From Botrytis cinerea B05.10 (taxonomy: Eukaryota > Ascomycota > Leotiomycetes > Helotiales > Sclerotiniaceae), in contig NC_037313.1 of the NCBI RefSeq assembly GCF_000143535.2, positions 813,501 to 877,500 of the forward strand: 64,000 nucleotides of DNA. Direction: 5' to 3'. Shown here piece after piece: positions 33,351 through 45,497 of this stretch. The notes under the pieces were generated by a model that was not told where the DNA came from, searched no databases, and saw only the letters and a list, made by a program, of their open reading frames with translations. Positions within the stretch are counted from its first letter, which is position 1, and each line of letters begins with the position of its first letter. Position numbers and translations under genes: made by a program.

Positions 33351-34487
33351 TCATAAGTTTTCAATCAGGACCCACAAGATCTTCTTTGACCGTTTCACCT
33401 CCTTATATGCCTTTCTATCTTTCAATCTGCTATCTTCGATTTCTCTCCTATCTTCTCTCCCTCCATCCTCACTCTTCTCACCTCTTGTATACTCTAACTT
33501 CCCCTTTGCATCTTCTAGCTTTCTCCTTTCCTTCTCCAGTTTCCGCTCTGTCTTATCCGCTTTCTTGTCAGGCTCTCTAGCTCTCAAGTCCCCCAGCTCT
33601 CTTTGCGATCTCTCAATTCCGAAATCCAATCTCCTCATCTCCCTCTCAACCTTCTCGACTTTTCGCTGTGCTTTGTTTTCTCGCTTGTCGCTCTTCGCAG
33701 TGATTTTATCGCTGTCTTTCCGTGCTCGATGGTCGTTCCTAGATATATGTCTCTCTACTTGCGCCGCACTCATCTGCGCCATTTCATTCGTTTGTGCAGC
33801 GGGTGGAGGAACATCAAGCGTTGTTTCCATCACATATGGTCTGACTGCACCCATCCTTCTTTCCAAAACACTAGCATACGTATTCTCATCCGTAACCGTA
33901 ACCAAGCTCAATATATCAGGTGGCAGCTGTAACACAGCAGCCATAGCTTCCATGGTAGTAATCGAAGCCTTCAGTCCTCGAGGAGCAAACAATTTCGCAT
34001 TGGCATTTTGCATGTAAGTATCAGTTCTACTCTTGTTCACAGCTACGCTGCCCAGATGCGTGGGAACTTGTACGCCGCTTTCAGTGAGTTGGGCCCAGTG
34101 ATATGATATCGTGTCTAGCGCATCACCCACTAAATCGGTAATCTGCACAGGCGGGTTCTCGCTGGCGATAACATTGAGATTATCAATGAATTCTACAAAA
34201 TCTTGCGAGTTGATGTTGTAGTCGGAGAGTACGGGTGCGTATATGCGAGCAAATGGCTTTCCGATTCCAGGTACGATTTGTGGTACTGCAATGGGTCGGG
34301 GAAGTTTGGGATGGGAGTAATCGGGCGGTGGACCATGATGTGCAAAGTCTTGTGCTTGAGAAAGAAGTTCGTTGTCGCTGGGTGTTGTGGACGTGGTATT
34401 GTAGTTGGAGAATGGATTCCCATGTTGATTTTGAGTAGCATGGAGGTTATTTTCTAACGGGACTTTTTCCTCACAATAATAAGCCAT
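33351..34487 (-). CDS. Conserved fungal coiled-coil protein, function unknown
   Basis: Single exon, 378 residues, ATG at 34487. The N-terminal third is Pro-rich with GPPPDYSHPKLPRPIAVPQIV. A conserved-looking segment follows (PFARIYAPVLSDYNINSQDF, then VEFIDNLNVIASENPPVQ). This layout recurs in many filamentous-fungal proteins of unknown role. From about residue 275 to near the end the protein is almost purely Lys/Arg/Glu/Asp, a long charged coiled coil or single alpha-helix. No membrane segment or catalytic motif seen. A TATATAAATA-like box lies about 90-100 bases upstream. The family assignment is from memory of its pattern only. Confidence 0.75.
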   Translation of the reverse strand: MAYYCEEKVPLENNLHATQNQHGNPFSNYNTTSTTPSDNELLSQAQDFAHHGPPPDYSHPKLPRPIAVPQIVPGIGKPFARIYAPVLSDYNINSQDFVEFIDNLNVIASENPPVQITDLVGDALDTISYHWAQLTESGVQVPTHLGSVAVNKSRTDTYMQNANAKLFAPRGLKASITTMEAMAAVLQLPPDILSLVTVTDENTYASVLERRMGAVRPYVMETTLDVPPPAAQTNEMAQMSAAQVERHISRNDHRARKDSDKITAKSDKRENKAQRKVEKVEREMRRLDFGIERSQRELGDLRAREPDKKADKTERKLEKERRKLEDAKGKLEYTRGEKSEDGGREDRREIEDSRLKDRKAYKEVKRSKKILWVLIENL

Positions 34488-35462
34488 GATATGGAAAATG
34501 ATCTCAATGATGGGGAATAATCTGTATAATTCCAGAATCAAATTGAGAGAATAGTAAATAGAACAGAGAGCAGACTATTTATATAAACATCTAGCTTATA
34601 ATCCGAAATATAATTACAAAAATAACTCACCTCAACCCATAATCTACAACCAACTCTCATAAACCCAGCCCTCCGATCTCCCATCCCAATCACCTCATCT
34701 ACACAATATGTTTCAATATCCTCAAATACAATGCGGTCTACACAAACTAATTCATCCCGTAGGTACTAGTAAATCCATATGATTCTCAATCACAACACAC
34801 ACGCTGAATACAACATACATCACAGCATTCAGACCGCCATGGTGTGAAGATCCTCTCAGCCCTGCTTAAAGATCATCGATCCGCGACATATATCAAGCTT
34901 TGTCGATCTCAACCCTAGATAAATCCGCAGATGCACACGCATCTTATCTTGCCCTAGCTAAGAATGCCAGCACTTGACATTGGATTTTAAAAATGTCTAA
35001 CTATTAGGAACTTCATACACCGATTTGATATTCAATTGATATTTTTTATATCTTCGATTCTGGATTCGATAGAGTGCAATTATGTCTCATTCATCCGTTT
35101 TTTATGTTCCTTGAATCTCGGACTCTTGCGACAGATTAAATTATTGCAGATTATGTTTAGCCAGCGGCTTTAGGCATGGTTTAGTGGTAATAAAATCACA
35201 TCTCTCGTAGTAAAATTCGGCATAAATTCCTGGCCACGATAAATCTCCTAATCAACACAGCTGCGAAAATAAATTTCCATTCGTCTCATCAATATATAAA
35301 CTAATAATCCCAATTACCTATCCGTACCTCTCGTCTCTATACCAAATCCCAGAATCCAATAAATTACCCGTCACGCTATATACTCAGACCCCAGCCAAAA
35401 CTCCAACCCAATTGCATAAATTCACACCGGCCATGCTACTATACTATAACTTCCCCCCTCTC
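34488..35462. other. Intergenic
   Basis: About 975 bases, AT-rich. It holds the promoter of the coiled-coil gene on one side and the P450 3' region on the other. No coding stretch seen. Confidence 0.6.
34576..34586 (-). promoter_or_regulatory. Probable TATA box of the coiled-coil gene
   Basis: TTTATATAAATAG on the minus strand, 89-99 bases before the ATG at 34487. Confidence 0.4.
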
Positions 35463-37333
35463 CTACTCTCTCCTAACCTTCACACCCATCAAATATTTCC
35501 CCTCCTTAAAATACGGTACCGCATGAACTCTCAATTCATGACTTTGTCCCGGTATCAAATCTAATTCGAATCTTCTCAGCACCGTAGCGAGGATGAGACG
35601 GATCTCGCGAAGTGCGAATCTATTGAGTTTCTTCTTTCAGTATTTTTATTTTTTTATTGGAATCCCAAGGTAGGATAATAAGGAAAGGAAGACTCACTGC
35701 TGTCCAATGCAATTCCTGACCCCGCCCGAGAACGGCAGAAATGCTTTTTTATCCACGGGAACACCTTTGTAGTTATCGAGCCAGCGCTCGGGAATATATG
35801 AATCGGCGTCGGGCCAGATACGCGGGTCGATTTGGAGGATGTTGGGGAATGCGTAGGTTGTTACCTGGGTGATTTTTTTATGTTAGACTTCTCGATTTCT
35901 CATTGGATTTTCTATTGTTATATCTACGTTCTGGGGGACACCGAAGAGTTGTGGAAATAAAAAGGAAGGGGATTGAATACATACATGAGCAGGAATTTCA
36001 AACCCGTCCATCCAATTCGTCTCACTGGTATATCTGGGTAACCCTGAAACAACCATCGGCATGAGTCTCATACTCTCATTGATCGCAGCATTCAGATACG
36101 GCAGTTCTTGTGTATTTGCAAAGGTGATGGTATCGTGTTTGGATGGGAACGCAGAGAGAATTTCTTGTGTAAGAAGGTGTAGTTTGGAAGGATTGTTGAG
36201 CAGGAGAAGAAGTGTAAAAGTGCAAGTCGTGCCTGTTGTATCGCTGCCAGCGATCCTGCAAAAAGGTTAGGTGTTTCCTTTTGTGGGATTAGAAGGAGAG
36301 CATACATGAATAATCTCATTTCCTCCATCAAATGCTTGTCAGTAAATCCCGTCGGATCACTCTCATTCGCATCCAAGAATATCTGCAACAAATCCTTTTT
36401 CTCTTTTGCCTTCTCTCCTCCCACCCCATTTGTACCTCTTCTCATCTCTGCTCGTCTCGTTTTGATAATCCCGTCAATCATGCGGTCCATTTCCTGTACA
36501 GGACTTGGTATGAAAGGGATGTATTTGACGAAAGGTAGAATGACATCGATATATACCCTACGTAGACGATCGAGAAACAGGTTCTTCACATGTGGATCTT
36601 CATTGATTACAAGACCGAAAGATCCGCCAAAGAGAGTCGCAGACATCACGTCCATGGTTAGATTCCCAAGCATACAAAACATATCAACTACAGCTCTCCC
36701 ATCCTCACTCTCGGTATTCGTAATACATCTCGATTCTAGTATCTCAACCATGAAATCAACACATGATTTCATGAGGGGTTCCATTGCGTTTAGAAAAGAG
36801 ATGGAAAACCCGGCGGACAAAGGTCTCCTCTGATGTATATCTTTAGCTTCTATACTATGGATTCTCGATAGAATCAACATAGAAAATACGGGAATGAGGA
36901 TACACACCTTCTGTTTATAAATTCTAGTATCTGTCTCTGTAAACAAATTACTCACATGCTGATCTTCCTGAGTAAGAGTATACAGCGGACTTTTTCTGAA
37001 ATCGTCTTCGACTATGATTTTCTGGATGGCGGATTTGGAAGAGACCATTATCTCATTTGGACCTATTCATGATTAACACCCATGATCTATGCACTGTGAG
37101 GAGAAAAATTTACCAATCCTCACAACATCACCGTATTTCTTGAAAAGTTTCGGGGCGATGTTCATCGTTTCTCCACGCAAAGTATGATATAACCATATAC
37201 TCCCGCATAGTTTAAGACTCAAGGGACCGGGGACTTTGGAGAGCGGGGTGAAGAATGCAATATAAATGGAAACGCATATTCTTCGGAGTATTTCGAGAGC
37301 GACGATGCAGAGAACGATGATTGTGTAGGACAT
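35463..37333 (-). CDS. Cytochrome P450 monooxygenase, intact
   Basis: Six exons: 37333-37114, 37062-36908, 36829-36306, 36255-35985, 35864-35698 and 35619-35463; 497 residues. An N-terminal membrane anchor is followed by the Pro-rich hinge KVPGPLS. I-helix is IAGSDTT at 301-307, K-helix ExxR is Glu360-Arg363, PERW is at 415-418, and the haem loop FSGGVRNCIG has the ligand Cys442. All canonical parts are present, so it should be active in the ER membrane with a P450 reductase. The substrate is not predictable; sequence around PNEIMVSS and SISFLNAMEPLM is like fungal secondary-metabolism or detoxification P450s. No biosynthetic cluster surrounds it. All intron phases agree. Confidence 0.93.
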
Positions 37334-38180
37334 GGTAGAATAATTTCACGATAATTTGTATGAAAATAGGGTTGCTTAGCTAAAGCTACGCATAAACAAG
37401 ACTATAGATGCTCAGAAATGGAAGTTCAGCGCAAAAGCATCAGTTCCTTATGCTTAAAAAACCAGAAAAAGAAGTTGCAGAGTGAGGAGTATTTTGAAAG
37501 AAGGACAATCTCTATTAGTACTGCATATTGTATACAAGTACCACCTACGGGTATCAGAAATCGGCCGCACATTGCAACACAGGATTCCATCTCGCGCATA
37601 AACTGAACGCCTAATATAACTATACTCCAACAAAAAGGATGCCATTCGATGGTAAGGCTGAATTCTCAGTAATCTTTATCCCGTTGTGAAATTCATATAA
37701 TGTGTACTTCTTTGCAAGTTCCACAAGTAACAAACATGGGGGATTGGTCTAAACTCAAGCGCAGAATCCTTGATATCTAGATCTGGATCGGAAAAGACTG
37801 ATTCTAAGCGCTGATCAAGATTATTTTATAGCGAGGCGGCAATCATGGAGGTCAAAGACCAACCCAACTTTGGGTAGTTAATTTACGGTGTGGTCTAGAG
37901 AACAGGGGCACAGAGCAGGAACACAATAAACTCTCAAAAGTATCGTAGTTTTAATTTCGACTAAATCCATCCAACCGCGTTGGCAAACCGATATATAACA
38001 TCCAGAAAATAGACGAACGTGAGTTTGGGCGTTCGTAATAATAAGTAAGTAATAATATTCCCCCTCAACATATCCTCGTTTGAAAACGCCAAAACTCATG
38101 TATATATACAGGCACATCATACGCTCGCTAAGAAAAAAGTGATATAGCGCTGAGATGGAAGAAAGCAAAATAAATTATCG
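37334..38180. other. Intergenic; P450 promoter and kelch-gene 3' region
   Basis: About 850 bases with no coding signal that I can support. Confidence 0.55.
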
Positions 38181-40393
38181 TCAAGAAGAATAATATGTCT
38201 CGTGTATTGGGGTTATCTTTTTCGAGGTCATTCTTCCTAATGTTGAATATGTTGGTGTGGGAGATGCAGAAAATATAGCACTTTCGCCGTCCAATTCCGT
38301 TGGTACTGGTGAAAATTGATTATTTTGAGATGTAGGACTAAAACTTTTCTGATCCTGAGGTGGTGAATTTGGATGGTGCCAGGTATTTGTGTATGGGGGT
38401 ACTCCATCTGGATTTGGATTGTAGACTGAATGTCTATCGGCATTAACCGTTGTATAGTTTCCTAAACTCGAGTTGGTCCCGGATAGCTCGACTGCATCAG
38501 GAGGAGCATGTGAAGGAAGTACTTGATATGCTGCCGTACTTCGTTGTTGCGCAATGTGAGGATTTTGAGGATCATAACTACGATCGGGTCGTTGTGGGTA
38601 CATTTTGCTTGCGTTCCCAGAGCCATATGCAGGTACAATTGGTGCAGATACTTCTGGTACGTGGGCGCGAATCTTACGGATACGAAAGATGCAGAAGCAT
38701 GCAGCGAGAAGGCCAACAATTCCAACGACTACTCCCACGACAATTCCAACAATTGCACCAGGGCCCAACCTATTTGCAGAAGGGTTGGACGTTGAAGAAG
38801 CAGTTGCAGTGGTAATTGCTCTAGTGGGTGTACGATTCACGGCAGATGCTTTTTGTGCAAAGTATACACTCAGATCGCCGTTTTGAAACCCAGTAGAAGG
38901 AGCTTGCATAGTTGCGCCGCCTGTAGGACTATGTCATTGTCAGCATTTTGTCTCAGACTTTGGGCTATCAATACGTACGATCCACCAATAACAGATATTA
39001 TAGCTGAAGGTACGGCGTATGAGGTAAGATTCGGCTGATAGGTGTTCCATGGATTGAACGAAGCCTGACCTGGGGCTGGTTCGTTGAGATCGACATTATG
39101 CGTTCCCCAAGAAGGTGGACTATCACAAGTAGACTGATCCTTTGGAAATGATCCACCCACAATGAGCATCTGAGCTCCATTGACCACATTGCAGCTCAAC
39201 ATGTTATGTGGTCTTGCAGAACTTGAAGGGTTTTCCCACCACTTAATCCACGTAAATGAAGGAAGACTGAGAATATAGAGATCGTCATATCCCGAAGAAT
39301 TTGCTCCAAATCCTGCACCTCCATACATATAACTTAATATATCAGCAAGAATTCATAATAACATGACGATGTGATACTTACATGTTGTATGACGACTGGT
39401 CAGCTGCCCAAGTAGCACCTGCGCAAAACCTCCTCCTGTCTCCAGGAATATCTCCAGTCGCATTCTGAGTGTACCATTGAGAACTTTGAATGTCGTAAAT
39501 ATGAATCTGGTTCATCGGTGATGATACTACTGTCTCATTGTTATATGGCGTTTGTATACCTCCAAAATAGACCAGAACCCCGGTGCGGCTCGCCGGCAGA
39601 TACACCATGGCGCCCTCTGCTCTTCCAATCTGATCTGGCCCAGTATTGTTTGTCCATGTTCCATACTGATAGTCATACTTGATCAAGCCGCTTGTTGCAA
39701 GAGGTGGTCCAGTCCATCCCGGAATTGATGCATTGCTTTGCCATCCACCAAGCATATAACCCTGCCCTAAATCGGAAATACCAACCCCCATGCCATACGA
39801 AACGCTCGTAACACCATTGTTAGGCGAACCAAAATTTTCCCATTGGTTATACAGTAGATCGTATGAATAAAGATTGGGTGAACTTGGTGAACTGCCGAAG
39901 TTGTCGCCGCCGAAAAGATAGAATCTCTTGTTGACTTCATCCCCCCAAAGTACACCCCCACTCACATTCGGTATCGAAGCATTCTTTGAAAGATTTGCGT
40001 GTAACTGAGGCATTCCTGGCCCCGCTGGACTTGTGTCGAGATCATTGTATAAAAGCCAAGAGTCTATCGTACCATCAGTTATGTGATTCATGAGCCATTA
40101 ATTTTTTTCTTTGCCGATGAGCACTTACTGGAGTAATTAGCTGGATTCTGAGACAATGGATTCCAATCAAGCATGCCACCATCGATAAGTAATTGTCGAT
40201 CAATGACAGTCGTTTGATGTCCCCATCTCCTACAAAAATCGTTCAAAGGATCTTTCTGTTGCCACGACGGCTGCACCAAACAAAGCAAAATAACCAGTAT
40301 CGCAGACATAGATCCAGTCAATTGTCCGTCCCAGAAAAGAAGTAATGAGCTAGAACATTGTCGTCGCCTCGAAAGTCGTAAGGAACTCGCCAT
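38181..40393 (-). CDS. Kelch-repeat single-pass membrane protein
   Basis: Four exons, 40393-40129, 40063-39382, 39332-38979 and 38928-38181, giving 682 residues. A hydrophobic N-terminal signal or anchor (AILVILLCLVQPSW) is followed by an ectodomain with kelch-type repeats: FYLFGGDNFG, GYMLGGWQSN, VLVYFGGIQTP, MYGGAGFGANSSGYDDLYIL and MLIVGGSFPKD, with several N-x-S/T sites. One membrane helix lies at about 491-515 (AIVGIVVGVVVGIVGLLAACFCIF), then a Ser/Pro/Asn-rich cytoplasmic tail. Fungal proteins of this layout sit at the plasma membrane or cell surface; some serve as sensors or polarity factors. No enzyme motif. The last intron uses GTACGT and an acceptor at CATAG that restores SPTGGAT. 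Confidence 0.85.
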
Positions 40394-42469
40394 ATCTAAG
40401 TGCTTAGAGTTGTATATTCATCAATAGTTCAGAGGGTGAGATATTAGGAAGAACCTGTGGCCACAGGTGGGTGATTACGGCCGATCTAAAGATTAGAAAG
40501 AAGGATTCACAAGATGAAGATGACTGAAAGCAATTTTGCACAATAGGTCATCACGAAGGATTCAGTCCGTTCTATATGTGTAATAATCGAGACTGATAGA
40601 GTTTTCCAGCATATTTCTAGCGATTGGCACTCAGCCCTCCCGTGAATCTGGGAGATACATAAGCCTCCATGTCAAGTTCAGGTTACCTTGACTTGATCAT
40701 GTCGAGATTACATCTAGTCCCTCAAACACAGGTTTGTTCCCTTGACAATGTGACATTGAATTTCTAGAATAATTGCGGTATGTAAGACTTTCGTGTCAAT
40801 GGAAGCTACCAATTAAAGTAAGAATCTCACTTTGAGGTAAGGCGCAGCTAAAGGATGACTGCACTGCAGGGGCCCATCGTATACCTCAGCTTGCATAGCA
40901 ACACCAAAGCAATTTTCAATTGTTTTTTTACACTGCCAACAATGAACTATACATTGTACATGTACACGATGATTTGTTGGAATTTCGACTTCGAATCCGT
41001 ATTCAATGCATCATAATGCAAAACACAAAAAAGAGTAGTACTACGTGCAAGCACAGCATTCGTTACTCAAATGCATGGAAGATTTGATAATGATTCCAAT
41101 GTGTACCGATTTGTACCACTTCGAATCCATGAAACGTCGTGGGATCCCGCCACTTCCTTCGTCTCCCACTCATTTACCGTGTGTGAGATAAGAACACCAA
41201 ATGATTCCAACTAAGGGCAAAAAACTGAAAGGCAGAGAGGTCTATGAAGGAAATCTTGGGGTCGAGGGTTTGTCAGAAGCCACTGTGGATGAGATGAACA
41301 ATTCCTACAATTCATAATAATCGATCGGTCTCCCCCACTCCTACAATGAATGTGTTTTGCAACATCATCGGTTTCCACTGCAAAGCTCAACGGATTTGTC
41401 GAAGATTGAAAGACACCAACGACACTAGATGTTGGTTTTTCATTGTAGTGGCTAGTAGAAGTCGGTCTAGAATGGGGGCTTGAATAAGTTGATGGGATGT
41501 TACCGTGCTATAACACACATATCGGCAAGGGAAGAGGAAAGAGGATACAAAAATAAGTAATAAGTCTTCTCGACTCTACTGTTTGTTGGGTGCGACGTGA
41601 ATTGGAGAGAGTAATGATATGATCTAAAAATGTACACAATACTTCGAACTGTTTTCACGTGATGTCTCATTTGCCAAGCCCCCAGCATTTTCTTCCAATC
41701 ATGACTCGTGACTAGTAAGCGCCCTCGATTCACTTATCTACTTAAGTATTGACTTACCAACCAAGTAGCTAGATGAGTCTTTGATATCTTGATATGCTAC
41801 TTATTAGGTAGGTATCTGATTGAGTTGGATCGAGGTGTGTCTACTTGAAAAGTATCTAGCCAACACACCAATGACACCACCCCACCAACGAGATACCAAC
41901 AGAACTGCATAGATCCTCCTCTTCTTGCCGTTTCTTATTGCATCGTTTCTTTCATATCTTTGCTCTGGTTGTATCCTTGAATCCTAGAATTTTGCAACAT
42001 GTTTGTTTGATTGTTCGTTGGCCATCGCCAAGTAACTTCAAGTTCGAGAAACAACTGTAGGATCAATGTAGCCTCAAGAGTTAGAGCACTTTGACAATAT
42101 ATGTTGTTTCCCTCATCCCCTTCATCTCCTTCGTCTTTTTGTTTTCACTCAAACCCGTTGGTTTTGTGGCAAGCTTACCACCCAATTATAGAAACATACA
42201 CCTCCTAAGCCCTCAAGCGCGTAAATCCTTCAACTCCCATTCAACGAGGGTCTGCGGACAGGCTGACACTATTCTTGGCACGTCCTCATAAAGCCACATC
42301 ATGCCTCCCCGGAAAATTAGAGTTGCATTCTGATGGTTCATTCGCTTTGTTATTAGTATGGCATAGATATTTTCTTTTTTGGTTGCGTTGCTCAATACCC
42401 TTGCTTTATCCATTTCTCCACGATCCTTATACCCTTGCCTCAATTAGCCACTCCTTTCATCTTTCTAGA
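40394..42469. promoter_or_regulatory. 2.1-kb divergent intergenic region
   Basis: Separates the kelch gene from the plus-strand membrane protein. Contains AT-rich DNA with several TACTTA/TAGGTAGGTA motifs around 41,740-41,830. No gene seen; small open frames at 42091-42291 lie in the probable leader of the next gene. Confidence 0.5.
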
Positions 42470-43730
42470 ATGTCTTATTCATTTGCTTTCGATGATGCCC
42501 CACAAGTTCTGAATCTCTTTTCCGAATGGTTATGTTGGTGTATGCTTTGGGCTGGTATCAAAGTCTATTCGCTCATTTCCCGAAAGAAAACACCTTATGT
42601 CCGAGGAGATGATTTCGAGGAAGAATCAACAAGTCTTGCATTTTTCATCGTTACATCTAGTGTCTGTGCATCTCTTGTTGAAGTGAATTGGATACTGGTT
42701 TGTCCCCAATTGTCCTTCAATTTGTTACTCAGACTCTGAATCTTCCTGCAGCCGTTCCTTACTCCAACGCTCTACTTTGTCACTCGGAATAATGATTCCG
42801 GTCATCATGTTCTTCCTAGCAATTCCAAATCCGAAGAATCAGAATACCCAACCAATTATGGCCACAATCTAATATTTTATATTCTTGTCGCCATTTCAAC
42901 TAGTGTTCTCTTTCTCCCCTTAGCATACAACCCTATCACTATCGGTTTGGGCCTCATTTTCCTCATCTGCCAGACGACCATCTATTCACGTCTAAACTCG
43001 CCCTCTAGTACCTGTGATGAAGTCCCTTCCGTGCATCAGCTCTTTTTGGACCTGGAAGGGACATGCTGCTGGGTAGTTTGCTTCCTAACTGTTATACTCC
43101 TGGTTTCACAGCAACAAAGTCCCGGAATTTTCAGTCTCTCGATTTGCAGTATCTCCAAGGCATTCTTGTGGGCGGCTGTCATAATCCTTGTGAGTTTTAC
43201 ATTGCGTTTAGCAAATGCCCTTTCTTCATACCGATCACCCTCAGTACTAATGACTATCACAGTGCAATGGAGGCTATGCTTGTACCTTGACTCTCGTGTC
43301 TACCTTTGGACTCTCTACCATATACATACACGTACTTCCTTCTTCAGCTTTAGCCGTACTTTCGTGTCTTTCTGCGCTTCTTGTTCTAACTCATTTGATA
43401 TCCACCTTGCCACGGAAATGTTCTACACGTCCGATTTTAGGCTTTTTCGCTATTTTCCCCATCATTGCGCTTCTCTTGCATTTTGGAATCCCTGAGACAA
43501 TTGAAGCCTTTTCCAAACTAGTGAATGGGTTGCTTTCCCAGACTCGCTGCGCAAATAACCAGGACACTCTGGGTAATGCTACCGATATTGTTCAGGCAAT
43601 TATGGACGAGCCTTCTCGACTTGTGGCAGAATTCGGTCCTAGAGATGAACTAAAATCGTGGCTAGATGCCATAATTAGATTTTCGAAGTCGTGTACAGCT
43701 CCTACTGCTGTGACTGTCGAGTTACGATAG
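42470..43730 (+). CDS. Multi-pass membrane protein, function unknown
   Basis: Three exons, 42470-42697, 42752-43189 and 43263-43730, giving 377 residues. At least seven hydrophobic segments occur, such as LNLFSEWLCWCMLWAGIKV, LAFFIVTSSVCASLVEV, FYILVAISTSVLFLPLA, CWVVCFLTVILLVS and ILGFFAIFPIIALLLHFG. The second intron (GTGAGT donor, TACTAATGAC branch point, CACAG acceptor) is needed to keep the last third in frame; reading through it gives a false extension. The C-terminal 80 residues are soluble. I do not recognise a family. The start ATG is the only one before the first membrane segment. Confidence 0.75.
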
Positions 43731-45497
43731 CATTTGTACACTTTATTGTTTCCTTATAACAGAAATTTATTACATATTCTGCACAAATTCACATCATCAT
43801 CATAGATATAGATTATAGACAGCATTACAGTTGACATCGAAATAAATTTTCGAAGGGAAGGATAGAATGTCACAAAATATATAAATATGTTTTTCATCAC
43901 AAACGTTCATCAACTCGTACATCTTGTGTCATCGGCACATTTTCCGGGCCATGATCCGGAAAGTTTTCCTTGTTCCCACGCGTCCTCTCAACTATCACAA
44001 GAATGTTCGCCCCCGAAAGCCCCCAGGCCTTAATGCAGGTACCAAAGTTGTTCCTGAATCCTTATCGCTTGTTTATTCAATCAATTGGTTTCAAAATAGC
44101 TTACTAATGCATCTTGCACGCCGAGCACATTCCATACTGCAAGGATTAGAGTGGTGAAATGAATAAATCTAGACTGAGTAAATACAGACTTTCAATATTG
44201 GGAAGGTAGTGTTCTTTTTCCTCCAATTACTCTTCATCTGCATACAGCACGACTTCTTTGCAAAGATAACATGAAAAATCTTGATCCTGAGCAATCCTTG
44301 GATTGCGGACGTCACAGCATACTGTGCATCAAACCAACGGTTTTCAATTGTGGAAAAGCAAGGAAGACTACGCTTCGAACATCCCAAACAGTCGATTGAT
44401 TACAGAGTATCACGAAGCACAGTTTCATATCACGCAGTGAAATATATTTGTAAGCTCAAAATTGATTAAAACCGAGATTATGCAAGCAAGCGGGAGGAGA
44501 CATGAGGAAATTTTTCCGTCGATATAATGGATGTGCAGAATGATTCTATCAACCCCAAAATGTGTCGGGATATTATCATCATTCCTGGAATAATCTACTG
44601 TTGTGATGTTTTGGAGCGAAAACAAGAACGTGGGTGGGTATATGGTTATTTCTTGGGGAAATCCTTCGTGGTTCATGAGTGATGCAGTGTATCATGATTC
44701 CATTTTTATAATGCAGTGTTATATACTGTCACATCGGTCATGCAAGTGCCCTGGCTCATGTTGATGTAGTACACGTATCGAATGTCTATCGATGTTACAT
44801 CAAGACTACTTTGATAAACTAGTGGGCGGAGCTTTGAGTGTGTCAAGCTAATTATTGTGTAGAGTGAAAAAGGGGTTACACAAGCTCTATGTTCATGCAA
44901 AGGAACTATTTATGTTGTATTGGGACACCGCATTGAAATTCTGCGCATTCACCTGTGTCTTTGAGATGAACGAAGAGGTGATTTTAAAGGATTTGTCTAT
45001 GGAATATAAACGTAGTGCTTGGCAGGCAACTTCAAGAGTTATGTGCTTAGAAGTTCTCTTTTTGTTCTTTCCCCTTGAGATTGTGTGGAACACTTTCTAT
45101 TTCGGAGTACTTCTTTATTCGCCGGGAAGTCAGCCTGGTTCAATAGCTGCTTTATGAGGGGAATGCCTTTCCTGAATACTCCTTGATGCAGGTGAAGATG
45201 GAAGTTCGAAGGTCTTCCCCATCGCCGAACTTCATATACCATTGGAATTCATGAATATGATCTCAGAGTAGAGGAAGTTTGGACTAGATCATTAGATGTT
45301 GATCACGCGCCTCACGGCGCAGATTGAATTAAAAGGATACGTCGCCAATGGAGCAACTAGCAATCATAAACTGAGCTGCTGCGGACCTAAGAGAAAATAG
45401 ATATCTCCATTGAACCTCTTTTACTACGTCCATATCCTACTAATACAGCTTTTTTTTTTTAATTATTCATAAAAAATCAAATCAAATCAAGTCGCGT
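43731..45497. other. Convergent gap of 1.8 kb
   Basis: Lies between two 3' ends. Only short open frames without recognisable product. A poly-T run occurs at about 45450-45459. Confidence 0.55.

Noticed and set aside
28777..37333. A secondary-metabolite cluster around the dehydrogenase, OYE, EBP and P450 genes
   Set aside because: No polyketide synthase, peptide synthetase, terpene cyclase or cluster regulator is present; only tailoring-type enzymes spread over 9 kb.
42091..42291. Small plus-strand frame before the membrane protein
   Set aside because: No ATG-supported or conserved product; likely leader sequence.
43263..43495. Read-through extension of the second exon of the membrane protein
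   Set aside because: A strong GTGAGT donor, branch point and CACAG acceptor remove it and restore a hydrophobic, in-frame end.
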